Shown: positions 46,638-55,344 of the stretch, in pieces
Position numbering within the stretch: position 1 is the stretch's first letter
Layout of the letters: each line of letters starts with the position of its first letter
NCBI GenBank assembly: GCA_015066175.1
Contig: SVOW01000015.1
Span: forward strand, 1-64,000
Direction of reading: 5' to 3'
From: Oscillospiraceae bacterium
GTDB taxonomy: Bacteria; Bacillota; Clostridia; Oscillospirales; Acutalibacteraceae
Length of the DNA stretch: 64,000 bases
Made by a program: the position numbers and the translations under genes
The notes under the pieces: model-generated
What the model saw: the letters and a program-made list of their open reading frames with translations, nothing else
The model's database searches: none
Told to the model about the DNA's origin: nothing

Positions 46638-48629
46638 ATGGAAAAGAAATTTTTTGATTATATAATTCATGGCGGTGACTACAACCCTGACCAGTGGATA
46701 AACACACCTGAAATCTGGGACGAAGACGTGCGTCTTATGAAATTAGCTCACGTAAACAGTGCAACTGTGGGCATTTTCTCGTGGTCAATGCTTGAGCCTG
46801 AAGAAGGGGTTTACAACTTTGAATGGCTTGACAGAATTCTCGATAAACTTCACGAAAACGGCATAGATGTAATTCTTGCAACTCCTTCAGGTGCAAGACC
46901 TGCGTGGCTTGCACAGAAATATCCCGAAGTATTGCGTGTTGAAGAAAACGGAATCAGAAACGAATACGGAGTAAGACACAACCACTGCCTCACTTCACCT
47001 GTTTACAGGGAAAAGGTGAGAAACATCAACCGTAAATTAGCAGAGCGATATAAAGACCACCCTGCAGTGAAAATGTGGCACATTTCAAATGAATACAGCG
47101 GTGAATGCCATTGTGAATTGTGTCAGGAAGCGTTCAGGGAATGGCTTAAAAATTATTATCACAACAGCCTTGATGAACTTAATTTCAAGTGGTGGAACGG
47201 TTTCTGGAGCCATCAGGTAACAGATTGGTCGCAGATTAATTCGCCCAAATACAGGGGCGAAAACCACATTTCAGCAATGAAACTCTGTTGGGACAGATTT
47301 TTGTCAGAAAGTCACATTTCTTTCTATGAAAACGAAATTGCGCCCCTTCGTGAAATCACACCTGATATCCCCGTTACAACTAATCTTATGAGAATGCGTG
47401 ACGGAATAAATTATCAGGAACTTGCCAAGAAGATGGACCTTGTTTCATGGGATAATTATCCCCATTGGGATAAAGGAAAAAATCTTGAGCAGGCGCTTGA
47501 AACTGCATTTTATCACGATATGTTCCGTTCAATGAAAAACGGTCAGCCTTTCTTTATGATGGAAAGCACTCCGTCACAGGTTAACTGGCACGATATAAAT
47601 AAACTTCCTAAACCCGGTATGCAGGAATTATCATCAATTCAGGCAGTTGCTCACGGTGCAGACAGCGTGCAGTATTTCCAGTGGAGAAAAAGTCGCGGCG
47701 GTCACGAAAAATACCATGGTGCAGTTGTTGACCATTGCGGACATGAGCACACAAGAGTTTTCAGAGATGTTGCACGTCTTGGTGAAAGGCTTGAAAAATT
47801 AAGCGATGTTGTAGGTAAATATGCAAACAGCCGTGTTGCAGTTGTTTTCGATTGGGAAAACACATGGGCAACAAAATATTTCCACGGATTCAATAATATC
47901 AAAAGAGATTACCGTGCAGAGTGTATAAAATGGTACGCTCCTTTCTGGAAAAAAGGTGCATCAGTTGATATTATTTCTCAGGATGACGATTTTTCAAAAT
48001 ATGATTTGGTTGTTGCTCCGTTTTTGTATATGCTTAAAGACGGCACAGATAAACGCATTGAAGAATATGTTGAAAACGGCGGTAAATTTGTTGTAACTTA
48101 TCTTACAGGTCTTGTTGACAAAGACGATTTGTGTTTCCTTGGCGGATTCCCTGCGAACAATCTGAAGAAAGTTTTCGGCATCTGGAATGAAGAAACAGAT
48201 GCTCTGCCAGAAGGAATAAAAAATTCCGTAACATATAACGGTAAAAAATATGATGCTGTTGATGTGTGCGATTTGCTCCACGCAAATGAAGCAGAAGTTT
48301 TAGGCGAATATCAGAAGGATTTCTACGCAGGTTATCCTGCCGTTACAGTCAATTCCTACGGCAAAGGAAAAGCATATTATGTGGCTTTCGGAAACGATGG
48401 CGACTTTGCAGAAGATTTCTTAAATCAGTTTGATATTTTGCCTGATGCCAACATAAAACTTGATTCAGATGTTGTAATGAGAAAAAGGGGAGATGTTATT
48501 TTCGTAATGAATTTCTCTGACGAAGAAAGAACAATTTCTCTCGATAAAGAATATACTGACATAATAAACGGCAAAAAAATAAACGGCGAAGTGAAACTTC
48601 CCGTCTGCGGATATCTTGTGCTTGAATAA
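46638..48629 (+). CDS. GH42 beta-galactosidase
   Basis: 663 residues, cytosolic, full GH42 length. It hydrolyses terminal beta-D-galactose from short galactosides. The barrel opens YIIHGGDYNPDQW; acid/base is Glu152 in HISNEYSG and nucleophile Glu309 in MMESTPSQVNW. The zinc cluster of the family is complete: Cys117, Cys157, Cys159 and Cys162 (ECHCELCQ). The trimerisation domain (about 395-600, VVFDWENTWATKY, GGKFVVTYLTGLVD) and a small C-terminal beta domain follow. Downstream of a sugar carrier gene, it should process the imported sugar. The next gene starts nine bases after the stop. Confidence 0.95.
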   Translation: MEKKFFDYIIHGGDYNPDQWINTPEIWDEDVRLMKLAHVNSATVGIFSWSMLEPEEGVYNFEWLDRILDKLHENGIDVILATPSGARPAWLAQKYPEVLRVEENGIRNEYGVRHNHCLTSPVYREKVRNINRKLAERYKDHPAVKMWHISNEYSGECHCELCQEAFREWLKNYYHNSLDELNFKWWNGFWSHQVTDWSQINSPKYRGENHISAMKLCWDRFLSESHISFYENEIAPLREITPDIPVTTNLMRMRDGINYQELAKKMDLVSWDNYPHWDKGKNLEQALETAFYHDMFRSMKNGQPFFMMESTPSQVNWHDINKLPKPGMQELSSIQAVAHGADSVQYFQWRKSRGGHEKYHGAVVDHCGHEHTRVFRDVARLGERLEKLSDVVGKYANSRVAVVFDWENTWATKYFHGFNNIKRDYRAECIKWYAPFWKKGASVDIISQDDDFSKYDLVVAPFLYMLKDGTDKRIEEYVENGGKFVVTYLTGLVDKDDLCFLGGFPANNLKKVFGIWNEETDALPEGIKNSVTYNGKKYDAVDVCDLLHANEAEVLGEYQKDFYAGYPAVTVNSYGKGKAYYVAFGNDGDFAEDFLNQFDILPDANIKLDSDVVMRKRGDVIFVMNFSDEERTISLDKEYTDIINGKKINGEVKLPVCGYLVLE

Positions 48630-48638
48630 GGTGATTTT

Positions 48639-49376
48639 TTGAATATTTTTAAAGACAGGAAAAAGAGAAAAATATTTTTGGGTATTACCATACCTTTTGT
48701 GGTAATTGCGTTGGCGGCAGTGATATATTTCGCTGATTTTTACCACGCAGATAAGGATGCAATTTCAGCTTTCAGCGTGTTGGGAAATATAACGGTGGAA
48801 TATATCAATGATTCTGCCATTGCTTATAAAGCAGAAAATGCCGAAGCAGGTCTGATTTTTTATCCCGGCGGTAAAGTTGAATATACGTCTTATGAGCCGT
48901 TGATGAAAGCCTGTGCAGAAAAAGGAATCACCTGCGTGCTTGTGGAAATGCCACTTAATCTGGCTGTTTTCGATATAAACGCCGCTGATGGAATAAGGGA
49001 GAATTTCCCTGAAATCAAAAACTGGTATATAGGCGGTCATTCCTTAGGTGGCTCAATGGCAGCGTCTTACCTTGCAGATAATCAGTCTTCTTTCGAAGGC
49101 CTTATTCTGTTAGGATCATATTCAACGGAAGATTTTTCTTCATCTGATATTGATGTTCTGTCAGTTTACGGCAGTGAAGATAAAGTCCTGAATCAGGAAA
49201 AATATGAAGAAAACAAAAATAATCTTCCCGATGATTTCACAGAATTTGTAATCGACGGCGGTTGCCACGCGTATTTCGGAATGTACGGAGCACAAGACGG
49301 TGACGGCACACCCACAATCACTCAGCAAGAGCAGATTTCAATTACCGCAGAAAAAATATATGAGTTTATAAACTGA
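48639..49376 (+). CDS. membrane-anchored alpha/beta hydrolase
   Basis: 245 residues. A basic start (FKDRKKRKIFLG) and one membrane helix (about 13-32) place the catalytic domain outside. The alpha/beta-hydrolase nucleophile elbow is GGHSLGGSMAA, the acid is probably in YGSEDKVLN and the His in GGCHAYFG. This matches the DUF3887/Hydrolase_5 kind of esterase. TTG 48639 follows AAGGTGAT. It lies nine bases after GH42; removing acyl groups from imported or surface glycans is possible but unproven. Confidence 0.78.
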   Translation: MNIFKDRKKRKIFLGITIPFVVIALAAVIYFADFYHADKDAISAFSVLGNITVEYINDSAIAYKAENAEAGLIFYPGGKVEYTSYEPLMKACAEKGITCVLVEMPLNLAVFDINAADGIRENFPEIKNWYIGGHSLGGSMAASYLADNQSSFEGLILLGSYSTEDFSSSDIDVLSVYGSEDKVLNQEKYEENKNNLPDDFTEFVIDGGCHAYFGMYGAQDGDGTPTITQQEQISITAEKIYEFIN

Positions 49377-49379
49377 ATT

Positions 49380-49416
49380 AAAGGGAGTTTCACCTTTTGG
49401 CGAAGCTCCCTTTTTT
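49380..49416. terminator. bidirectional terminator, GH42 operon / yitT
   Basis: A 15-position stem (AAAGGGAGTTTC arm at 49380, GGCGAAGCTCCCTTT arm to 49413) with TTTT loop and T tract lies between convergent genes. Confidence 0.85.
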
Positions 49417-49417
49417 A

Positions 49418-50272
49418 TTATTCGTTTCTCTCAAAACCTCTGCCGATAATTTCAGTTGACGGCAGAATAACAGTAAAGGCGTTTTTATCAAAAGAGGGGA
49501 TAAGCCTTGCAATTTTGTTCACTTCGTTTTTTCTCACCGCACACATAAGCATTTTTTTCTGTTCACCTGAATATGCACCGCTTATATTGATTATGCTCAC
49601 GCCTCTGCCGATTTCGCTCATAATCGCAAGTGAAATTCTTTGCCAGCTTGATGTGATTATCATCAGTGTTCTTGAATCAGTAAGACCGAAAAGAATTTTA
49701 TCAATAATATAGGAAGTCACGAAAAGCATAATCAGCGAAAACATCACGCTTTCAAAATTGCGGTAAACTATACCTGCGAGCACAATTACAAAAAAATCTG
49801 AAATCAGAATCAGCCGTCCCATTGAAAAATGAGAATTTTTAAGGCGGATAAGCTTTGCTAAAATGTCTGTGCCGCCTGATGTTAAATTTCTCATCAGAAT
49901 AAGCGATAGTGCTGTGCCTGAGAGCACTCCGCAGAAAATTGCCGACACCATTCTGTCGCCAGTGTATGAGGGCAGAAAAGAAAAAGCATCAATTGAAAAT
50001 GAAAGAAAGGCTGAAACGAAAAAAGACCTGAATATAAATTTTCCGCCGATTTTCATAAATGCAACTATAAACAAAGGCACGTTGAGAAGAAAAGATGCAA
50101 CGCCTGTGGGAATTGCGGGCAGAAGGTAGTTTATGAGCATTGCAATGCCTGTAACTCCGCCGTGTGCAATGCCGTTATCTTCCGCAAAAACAGCAATGGC
50201 GACGCTGTAAATAATACAGCCGCCGCCACAAAATATTATATCAAGCAAATTTTCTTTAACCTTACTTTTCAA
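49418..50272 (-). CDS. YitT family membrane protein
   Basis: 284 residues. Five or six N-terminal membrane helices (GGGCIIYSVAIAVFAEDNGIAHGGVTGIAMLINY is the family's first signature) are followed by a cytosolic DUF2179 domain of about 90 residues (LMIITSSWQRISLAIMSEIGRGVSIINISGAYS, VILPSTEIIGRGF). The role of YitT proteins is not settled; the DUF2179 part resembles small ligand-binding folds. It is the last gene of the obg-mrnC-yitT minus-strand run, 12 bases after mini-RNase III. Confidence 0.9.
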   Translation of the reverse strand: MKSKVKENLLDIIFCGGGCIIYSVAIAVFAEDNGIAHGGVTGIAMLINYLLPAIPTGVASFLLNVPLFIVAFMKIGGKFIFRSFFVSAFLSFSIDAFSFLPSYTGDRMVSAIFCGVLSGTALSLILMRNLTSGGTDILAKLIRLKNSHFSMGRLILISDFFVIVLAGIVYRNFESVMFSLIMLFVTSYIIDKILFGLTDSRTLMIITSSWQRISLAIMSEIGRGVSIINISGAYSGEQKKMLMCAVRKNEVNKIARLIPSFDKNAFTVILPSTEIIGRGFERNE

Positions 50273-50284
50273 AGCGACACAACC

Positions 50285-50674
50285 TTATATTTTATGTATC
50301 TCCTCGAAAAGTTCTTTTAATCTTTCTATGTTACCTTTCAGATAAAGATATCCGAAAAGTGTTTCAAGCCCTGTTGCGTGATGGTATGTCACAACATCGG
50401 CACTTTTTGGCACATGGCCTGTGTGTGCATTTCTGCCGCGTTTGAAAATATCAGTTTCTTCTTCAGTGAGCAGGTGGAGAATTTCTTTGATTTTCCTTGC
50501 CTGAGCAGATGCAGAAACTTCTTCAACTGCAAGAGCGTGAAGTTTTTTCACGGGTCGCGGACATTCAGTAAGAAGTGTTTCTCGCACAAACAAATCATAA
50601 ACCGTGTCGCCGATGAAAGCGAGCATCAGAGGGCTTAAATTTTCAGGGTCACACTTGTTGTCAGTAAATCTCAT
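50285..50674 (-). CDS. mrnC: mini-ribonuclease III
   Basis: 129 residues. MrnC trims 23S rRNA precursors in Firmicutes. It is a bare RNase III catalytic domain without a dsRNA-binding domain: LSPLMLAFIGDTVYDLFVRE (catalytic Asp/Glu), RGRNAHTGHVPKSADVVTYHHATGLETLFGYLYL with the second acidic pair. Length matches the family (130-145). The gene starts 12 bases after the obg stop. In many Firmicutes mrnC lies by cysS, so the obg neighbourhood is a lineage feature. Confidence 0.93.
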   Translation of the reverse strand: MRFTDNKCDPENLSPLMLAFIGDTVYDLFVRETLLTECPRPVKKLHALAVEEVSASAQARKIKEILHLLTEEETDIFKRGRNAHTGHVPKSADVVTYHHATGLETLFGYLYLKGNIERLKELFEEIHKI

Positions 50675-50686
50675 AAGTTTACCCCA

Positions 50687-51958
50687 TTACAGCACAAAGT
50701 CGAATTCAAGGTCGTAGATGCACACTGTGTCGCCTTCCTGAATTCCGCGGGCGAGAAGTGCATCGATAATTCCTGATGAACGGAGCACTCTCTGGAAATA
50801 CTGGAGAGATTCGTAGTCATCAAGGTCTGTTCTCTGAAGGATTTTAAGGAGCCATTCAGCTTCAACAAAGTAAACATCGTCCTGCACGTCAATGGTGAAT
50901 TTATTATCTGATTTTTCAACAATAACATCTGTGGGAATTTCTTCCTGCTCAAACTGTTTTATAGGTGGCAAAGTCTGGAGTTTGTTCCACACTTTGTTTA
51001 CAACTTCTTTTGTGCCTTCCGCAATGGGAGCGCACATTGTCATAAATTCGTAGCCTTTTGAAGTGATGTAGCTTTCTAGTTTTTCAAGCTGTTCATCAGT
51101 TGCAAGGTCAACTTTGTTTGCAACAACAATCTGCGGCCTTTCTGACAAATCTTTGTTGAATTTTTCAAGCTCTTTGTTGATGGTTTCAAAGTCTTCAATA
51201 GGGTCTCTGCCTTCGCTGCCTGCAACATCAAGAATATGCACGAGCATACGGCATCTTTCAACGTGACGTAAAAATTCGTGACCGAGTCCTACGCCATCGC
51301 CTGCACCCTCAATAAGACCGGGAATATCAGCCATAACAAATGAGTTTTCATCGCCCATATCAATAACACCTAAAACAGGTGTGATAGTTGTGAAATGGTA
51401 GTTTGCAATGATGGGCTTTGCTTCGCTTACAACAGAAATAAATGTTGATTTGCCCACGTTGGGATATCCTAAAAGTCCCACGTCTGCGAGAAGTTTAAGT
51501 TCAAGCGTTACTTCCCAGTTTTCGCCGGGCACACCGCTTTTTGCAAAACGGGGAGTCTGCCTTGTGGGAGTAGCAAAGTGGCTGTTGCCCCAACCGCCTC
51601 TGCCGCCTTTTGCAGCAATAAATGTGTCCATAGCGCCCATATCAGCCATAATAGCGCCGCTTTCAACTTCGCGGATGATTGTGCCTTTGGGCACACGGAT
51701 AATAAGGTCTTTGCCCTTTTTGCCGTTTCTTCTGCCGCCCTGACCCTTTTCGCCGTTTTCAGCAGTATATTTTCTTTTATATCTGAAGTCTGCAAGTGTT
51801 GACATATTTGTGTCAACCTGAAATACAATATCGCCGCCTTTTCCGCCGTCACCGCCGTCAGGTCCGCCTGAAGCGACATATTTTTCTCTGTGGAACATAA
51901 CAGCACCGTCTCCGCCGTTACCGGCTTTGATTTTGATTTTCGCAACGTCTACAAACAT
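50687..51958 (-). CDS. obg: GTPase Obg
   Basis: 423 residues. Obg binds the 50S subunit and links ribosome assembly to growth and stress. The glycine-rich Obg fold spans 1-158 (KIKAGNGGDGAVMFHREKYVASGGPDGGDGGKGG). The G domain has GYPNVGKST (G1), the TTITP switch, DIPGLIEGA (G3), NKVDL (G4) and an SA-like G5 region. The C-terminal OCT domain (about 345-423) is present, as in Bacillus and Clostridia. The ATG follows AGGAGGCG. Two tRNA genes and a terminator lie upstream on the same strand. Confidence 0.97.
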   Translation of the reverse strand: MFVDVAKIKIKAGNGGDGAVMFHREKYVASGGPDGGDGGKGGDIVFQVDTNMSTLADFRYKRKYTAENGEKGQGGRRNGKKGKDLIIRVPKGTIIREVESGAIMADMGAMDTFIAAKGGRGGWGNSHFATPTRQTPRFAKSGVPGENWEVTLELKLLADVGLLGYPNVGKSTFISVVSEAKPIIANYHFTTITPVLGVIDMGDENSFVMADIPGLIEGAGDGVGLGHEFLRHVERCRMLVHILDVAGSEGRDPIEDFETINKELEKFNKDLSERPQIVVANKVDLATDEQLEKLESYITSKGYEFMTMCAPIAEGTKEVVNKVWNKLQTLPPIKQFEQEEIPTDVIVEKSDNKFTIDVQDDVYFVEAEWLLKILQRTDLDDYESLQYFQRVLRSSGIIDALLARGIQEGDTVCIYDLEFDFVL

Positions 51959-52004
51959 TTCGTCGCCTCCTGTATTATCGTTTGCAATAAAATTGATTTT
52001 ATCA

Positions 52005-52039
52005 AGAAAAAAACTCCAAGATGTTCAATCTTGGAGTTT
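52005..52039 (-). terminator. terminator of the tRNA pair
   Basis: On the minus strand AAACTCCAAGAT pairs with ATCTTGGAGTTT (12 bp, 52011-52039), followed by TTTTCTTG. It sits directly behind tRNA-Glu and separates the tRNAs from obg. Confidence 0.88.
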
Positions 52040-52113
52040 GGTGACCCGGACGAGAATCGAACTCGTGTTACCGCCGTGAAAGGGCGGTGTCTTAACCGCT
52101 TGACCACCGGGCC
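52039..52113 (-). tRNA. tRNA-Glu (TTC)
   Basis: 75 nt with encoded CCA. Acceptor GGCCCGG pairs with CCGGGTC (one G-T); the anticodon arm CCGCC-CTTTCAC-GGCGG carries TTC; the T arm is standard (GTTCGATTC). Follows tRNA-Met by six bases. Confidence 0.96.
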
Positions 52114-52119
52114 ATATAA

Positions 52120-52196
52120 TGGTGGCTGCAATTGGATTTGAACCAATGACACTACGGGTATGAACCGTATGCTCTAGCCAACTGAGCTATGCAGCC
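52120..52196 (-). tRNA. tRNA-Met (CAT), elongator type
   Basis: 77 nt with encoded CCA. Acceptor GGCTGCA/TGCAGCC is fully paired; anticodon arm TACGG-TTCATAC-CCGTA gives CAT; T arm GTTCAAATC. The fully paired first acceptor position argues against initiator tRNA, and the loop TTCATAC favours elongator Met over the lysidine-modified Ile tRNA. Confidence 0.93.
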
Positions 52197-52498
52197 ATAA
52201 CCTCAAAGCACTTGTACATTATAATAGACTTTTTCCTATTTGTCAATACTTTTTTCAAAAAAAATTTAAAAAATTTGAAAAAATTTGCCGACACGCTTTT
52301 TGGCATATCGGCAATATATCAAGCGGCCAAAAAAACGGCTCCCCACAGGACAGAATTCCGCAGAAATCTGCCACCGTTATTTCATCTGCCGCGAGAAAGA
52401 GTACAATTAAGTGTACATTACATTATATGCAGATAAGGACATGTTTGACTTTAATTGATATGTGGTGTATAATTTATAAAAATCGGATAAGGTGATTA
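52197..52498. other. non-coding region between tRNAs and the nucleosidase gene
   Basis: About 300 bases, AT-rich, with A-runs at 52255-52285 and the inverted pair TTGCCGA/TCGGCAA (52286-52318). It holds a divergent promoter zone: the plus-strand promoter is TTGACT (52445-52450), 17 nt, TATAAT (52468-52473). No gene is supported. Confidence 0.6.
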
Positions 52499-53191
52499 AT
52501 GATGAAAATAGGTTTTGTTATAGCAGATAATTATGAATACGACCCTTTTAAGAAATTTGCAGGTGAATTCAACCCCACAGAATTCAAGGCTCTTAAAAAT
52601 AACGGCATTAAATTCAATTTCAACGAAAAAATCGAAATTGTTGCTATGGAATGCGGCATAGGCAAAGTCAATGCAGCCCTTGCAACGCTCTGGCTTATTA
52701 AGGAAGAAAAAGTTGATATGATTCTCAACGTAGGTCTTTCAGGTGCAATCCAGAATGTTCAGAAAGGCTTTATCGTTGCAGGTGAAGAATATATTGAATG
52801 CGACTTTGACCTTACTGCCATAGGATATGAGCTTGGCGTTAAACCCGACCAGGAATATATTTATTCTGCCGACAGTTCACTTCTTGAAAAAGTAAAAAAA
52901 TGCAGTGTTGATTATACAGGCAGACTTGGCACAGGTGATATTTTCCTTGCTGATTCTGCACTTAAAGCAAAATACCGCGACACATTCGGCATCTGTGCTT
53001 TTGATATGGAAACAGGTGCAATTGCCGCTGTGTGCCACAAAGCAGAAGTGCCTTTCCTTGCAATAAGAAAAATTTCTGACGATTGCGACGAAAACGCAGT
53101 CGAAAACTACAAAGAACTCAACAATAAGAAAGAAGTTCACCTGAGTGAAGTTGCAAGGGAAATTATCGAAAAACTTTCAGAAAGTATGTGA
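52499..53191 (+). CDS. 5'-methylthioadenosine/S-adenosylhomocysteine nucleosidase-like protein
   Basis: 230 residues, cytosolic, nucleoside phosphorylase fold of the MTAN branch: MECGIGKVNAA, NVGLSGAI, DFDLTAIGYE, TGDIFL, FDMETGAIAAVCHKAEVPFLAIRKISDD with the catalytic Asp near the end of that stretch. It would split adenine from MTA or SAH to recycle methyl-cycle products. ATG 52499 lies five bases after AAGGTGA; a second ATG three bases on is equally possible. The HD nucleotidase gene follows by four bases. A closely related futalosine or purine nucleosidase is the alternative. Confidence 0.87.
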   Translation: MMKIGFVIADNYEYDPFKKFAGEFNPTEFKALKNNGIKFNFNEKIEIVAMECGIGKVNAALATLWLIKEEKVDMILNVGLSGAIQNVQKGFIVAGEEYIECDFDLTAIGYELGVKPDQEYIYSADSSLLEKVKKCSVDYTGRLGTGDIFLADSALKAKYRDTFGICAFDMETGAIAAVCHKAEVPFLAIRKISDDCDENAVENYKELNNKKEVHLSEVAREIIEKLSESM

Positions 53192-53195
53192 AAAT

Positions 53196-53777
53196 ATGAG
53201 AAGCCACTTTTTTGCTATGCTGGCAAGAATGAAATATATCAACCGCTGGGCACTTATGCGTAATATAAGCGAAGAAAGCCTTTGCCAGCATTCGATGGAA
53301 ACTGCATGCTTTGCTCACGCTCTTGCTCTTATAAAAAACAAGCATTTTGGTGGAAATTTAAACGCAGAGAGAGCCGCAGTTTTAGCCCTTTACCATGATA
53401 TGCCCGAAATTATCACAGGTGATTTGCCTACTCCTGTGAAATATTTCAACGAAGATATGAAAGATGTTTATGCCAAGGTTGAAATGAATGCCTGCGAAAA
53501 AATTCTTTCCATGCTCCCTGAAGACCTGAAAGAAGATTATTCACCATTCTTTTTCAAAGAGGATGAAGACGAATATCTCTGGAAAATTGTGAAAGCCGCA
53601 GACAAAATCAACGCAATGACAAAATGTCTTGAAGAAAAAAAGGCAGGCAACCGCGAATTTGAAAACGCACTTGTTTCAACTGAAAAGGCAATACGTGAAA
53701 TGAAAATGGAAGAAGCAGATTATTTCCTTGACACATTCATTGAAAGCTTTACCCTTACTTTAGATGAACAGAATTAA
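53196..53777 (+). CDS. YfbR-like HD-domain 5'-deoxynucleotidase
   Basis: 193 residues. YfbR enzymes dephosphorylate deoxynucleoside monophosphates. The frame is open further upstream inside the previous gene, but ATG 53196 gives the family's normal start (MRSHFFAMLARMKYINRWALM). The metal site is clear: QHSMETACFAHAL, LYHDMPEIITGDLPTPVKYF (His-Asp), and AADKINAMTKCLEEKKAGN. Length matches the family (about 195-200). No separate promoter; it is coupled to the nucleosidase gene, both fitting purine salvage. Confidence 0.92.
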   Translation: MRSHFFAMLARMKYINRWALMRNISEESLCQHSMETACFAHALALIKNKHFGGNLNAERAAVLALYHDMPEIITGDLPTPVKYFNEDMKDVYAKVEMNACEKILSMLPEDLKEDYSPFFFKEDEDEYLWKIVKAADKINAMTKCLEEKKAGNREFENALVSTEKAIREMKMEEADYFLDTFIESFTLTLDEQN

Positions 53778-53805
53778 TTTGTGACAATTCATCAGAAATA
53801 TGCAA

Positions 53806-53842
53806 AACCCGGAATGAAATCAATCATTCCGGGTTATTTTTG
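53806..53842 (+). terminator. terminator after the nucleotidase gene
   Basis: AACCCGGAATGA (53806-53817) pairs with TCATTCCGGGTT (53824-53835), 12 bp, then ATTTTTG. It lies 28 bases after the stop and before the convergent phosphohexomutase gene. Confidence 0.88.
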
Positions 53843-53860
53843 CGTTTATTGAATTTTCGC

Positions 53861-55270
53861 TTAAATGTTAAGGAAAGTTCTGAATGCAGTTATGTAGCTC
53901 AATGCTTTTTCTTTAGTGCTGCTTTCAGCAAAAATACGAAGCAGAGGCTCTGTGCCTGAAAAACGGCAGATTACAAAGCTTCCGTCTGTGAAATAAACTT
54001 TGCAGCCGTCTTCATAATTTACTCTTTCAACTTCTGCAATAAATTCAGGCAGTTTCTTTTCTTCAAAAACAATTTTTTCGATAGTAGCTTTATATGACGG
54101 AGCAAAATGAAGGTTGTCTTCAACCATTTCATAGTGGCCGTACATTTCTTCAAGTTCATCCATAATCACTGCAGGAGATTTGCCGATAACGCTTACCATT
54201 TCTGCAAAAAGTGAAGCAGCATAAACTGAGTCTTTGCCGTGGATGTGTCCGCGTACAGTAAGACCGCCTGATGACTCGCCGCCGAGCACAGCGTTTGCTT
54301 CGTCAATTTTTGATGAAATATATTTGAATCCAACAGGCACTTCATAACATTTTTCACCGAAGCTTTCAGCAATTTTGTCAAGCATATGTGTTGTTGCAAG
54401 GTTTCTTACAACGGGGCCTTTCCAACCTTTGTATTTAACAAGGTAGTAGTAAAGCATGCAGAGAATTTCGTTTGCGTTGATGTATCTGCCTGATTTGTCG
54501 ATAACACCGAGCCTGTCACCGTCGCCGTCCATTGCAATACCTAAATCATAAGCGCCTTTTACAACACCGTTACGGAGCATCACAAGCGTTTCTTCAGTGG
54601 GTGCAGGCATTGCACCGCCGAAATATGCGTCTCTGTTAAGGTTGATTGTGTCGATTGTGCATCTTGCTGTGTGGAAAATTACCTGCAAAGGATATGCGCC
54701 TGAGCCGTGCATTGTGTCGAAAAGCACACGCAAGCCTCTTTCTCTGAGAGCATTCATATCAAGCAGAGCGATAATATCATCAAGGAAATCGTTGAAAGGA
54801 TTTTTTCTGTAAACAATTTTGCCGTCGTTTACTGCCTTGTCAAAATCAAGGGAATCAACTTCTGTGATTTCTTCAATAATTTCTTCAAGCCTTGCAGTTG
54901 TTTCAAGGGGAGCATCTCTGCCTTCTTCAACAATAAGTTTGATTCCGTTGTAGTTTGCAGGGTTGTGGCTTGCAGTAATTTCAATGCCGAAATAAAGCTT
55001 TTCAGCCATAACAGTGTGCATAATAAGGGGAGTGGGAGCAGAGCGGTTTAAAAACCAAACTTCAATTCCGCCTGCTGACAAAACTTCAGCAACCCATCTT
55101 GCAGCGTTTTCAGAAAGGAAACGTCTGTCATAGCCGACAATTATGGGTCTGTCTGTCTTGTTTTCTTCGCGTGCAAGTTTCAGAATACCTGCAGCAACAA
55201 GGTTGATGTTTTCTTTGATAAAATCTTCTCCTATAACGGCTCTCCAGCCGCCTGTGCCGAATTTTATCAT
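53861..55270 (-). CDS. alpha-D-phosphohexomutase (phosphoglucomutase/phosphomannomutase)
   Basis: 469 residues. It moves phosphate between C1 and C6 of hexoses and possibly hexosamines. Start at ATG 55270 (MIKFGTGGWRAVIGEDF) because GGAGG lies just before it; the frame opens 17 codons upstream without a ribosome site. Motifs: active-site Ser in TASHNPANYNGIKL, metal loop DGDGDRLG, sugar loop GGESSGGLT, phosphate loop RFSGTEPLLRI. Such an enzyme could join GlcNAc-1-phosphate or glucose-1-phosphate made elsewhere to the 6-phosphate pool. It is last in a minus-strand run, 74 bases after the metallophosphoesterase gene. Confidence 0.92.
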   Translation of the reverse strand: MIKFGTGGWRAVIGEDFIKENINLVAAGILKLAREENKTDRPIIVGYDRRFLSENAARWVAEVLSAGGIEVWFLNRSAPTPLIMHTVMAEKLYFGIEITASHNPANYNGIKLIVEEGRDAPLETTARLEEIIEEITEVDSLDFDKAVNDGKIVYRKNPFNDFLDDIIALLDMNALRERGLRVLFDTMHGSGAYPLQVIFHTARCTIDTINLNRDAYFGGAMPAPTEETLVMLRNGVVKGAYDLGIAMDGDGDRLGVIDKSGRYINANEILCMLYYYLVKYKGWKGPVVRNLATTHMLDKIAESFGEKCYEVPVGFKYISSKIDEANAVLGGESSGGLTVRGHIHGKDSVYAASLFAEMVSVIGKSPAVIMDELEEMYGHYEMVEDNLHFAPSYKATIEKIVFEEKKLPEFIAEVERVNYEDGCKVYFTDGSFVICRFSGTEPLLRIFAESSTKEKALSYITAFRTFLNI

Positions 55271-55344
55271 AGGTAATCGCCTCCGGGAAATTTTCTTTTT
55301 TACAAAAAGAGATTTTAGCACAATAAAGTGGGAAAATCAAGGTT

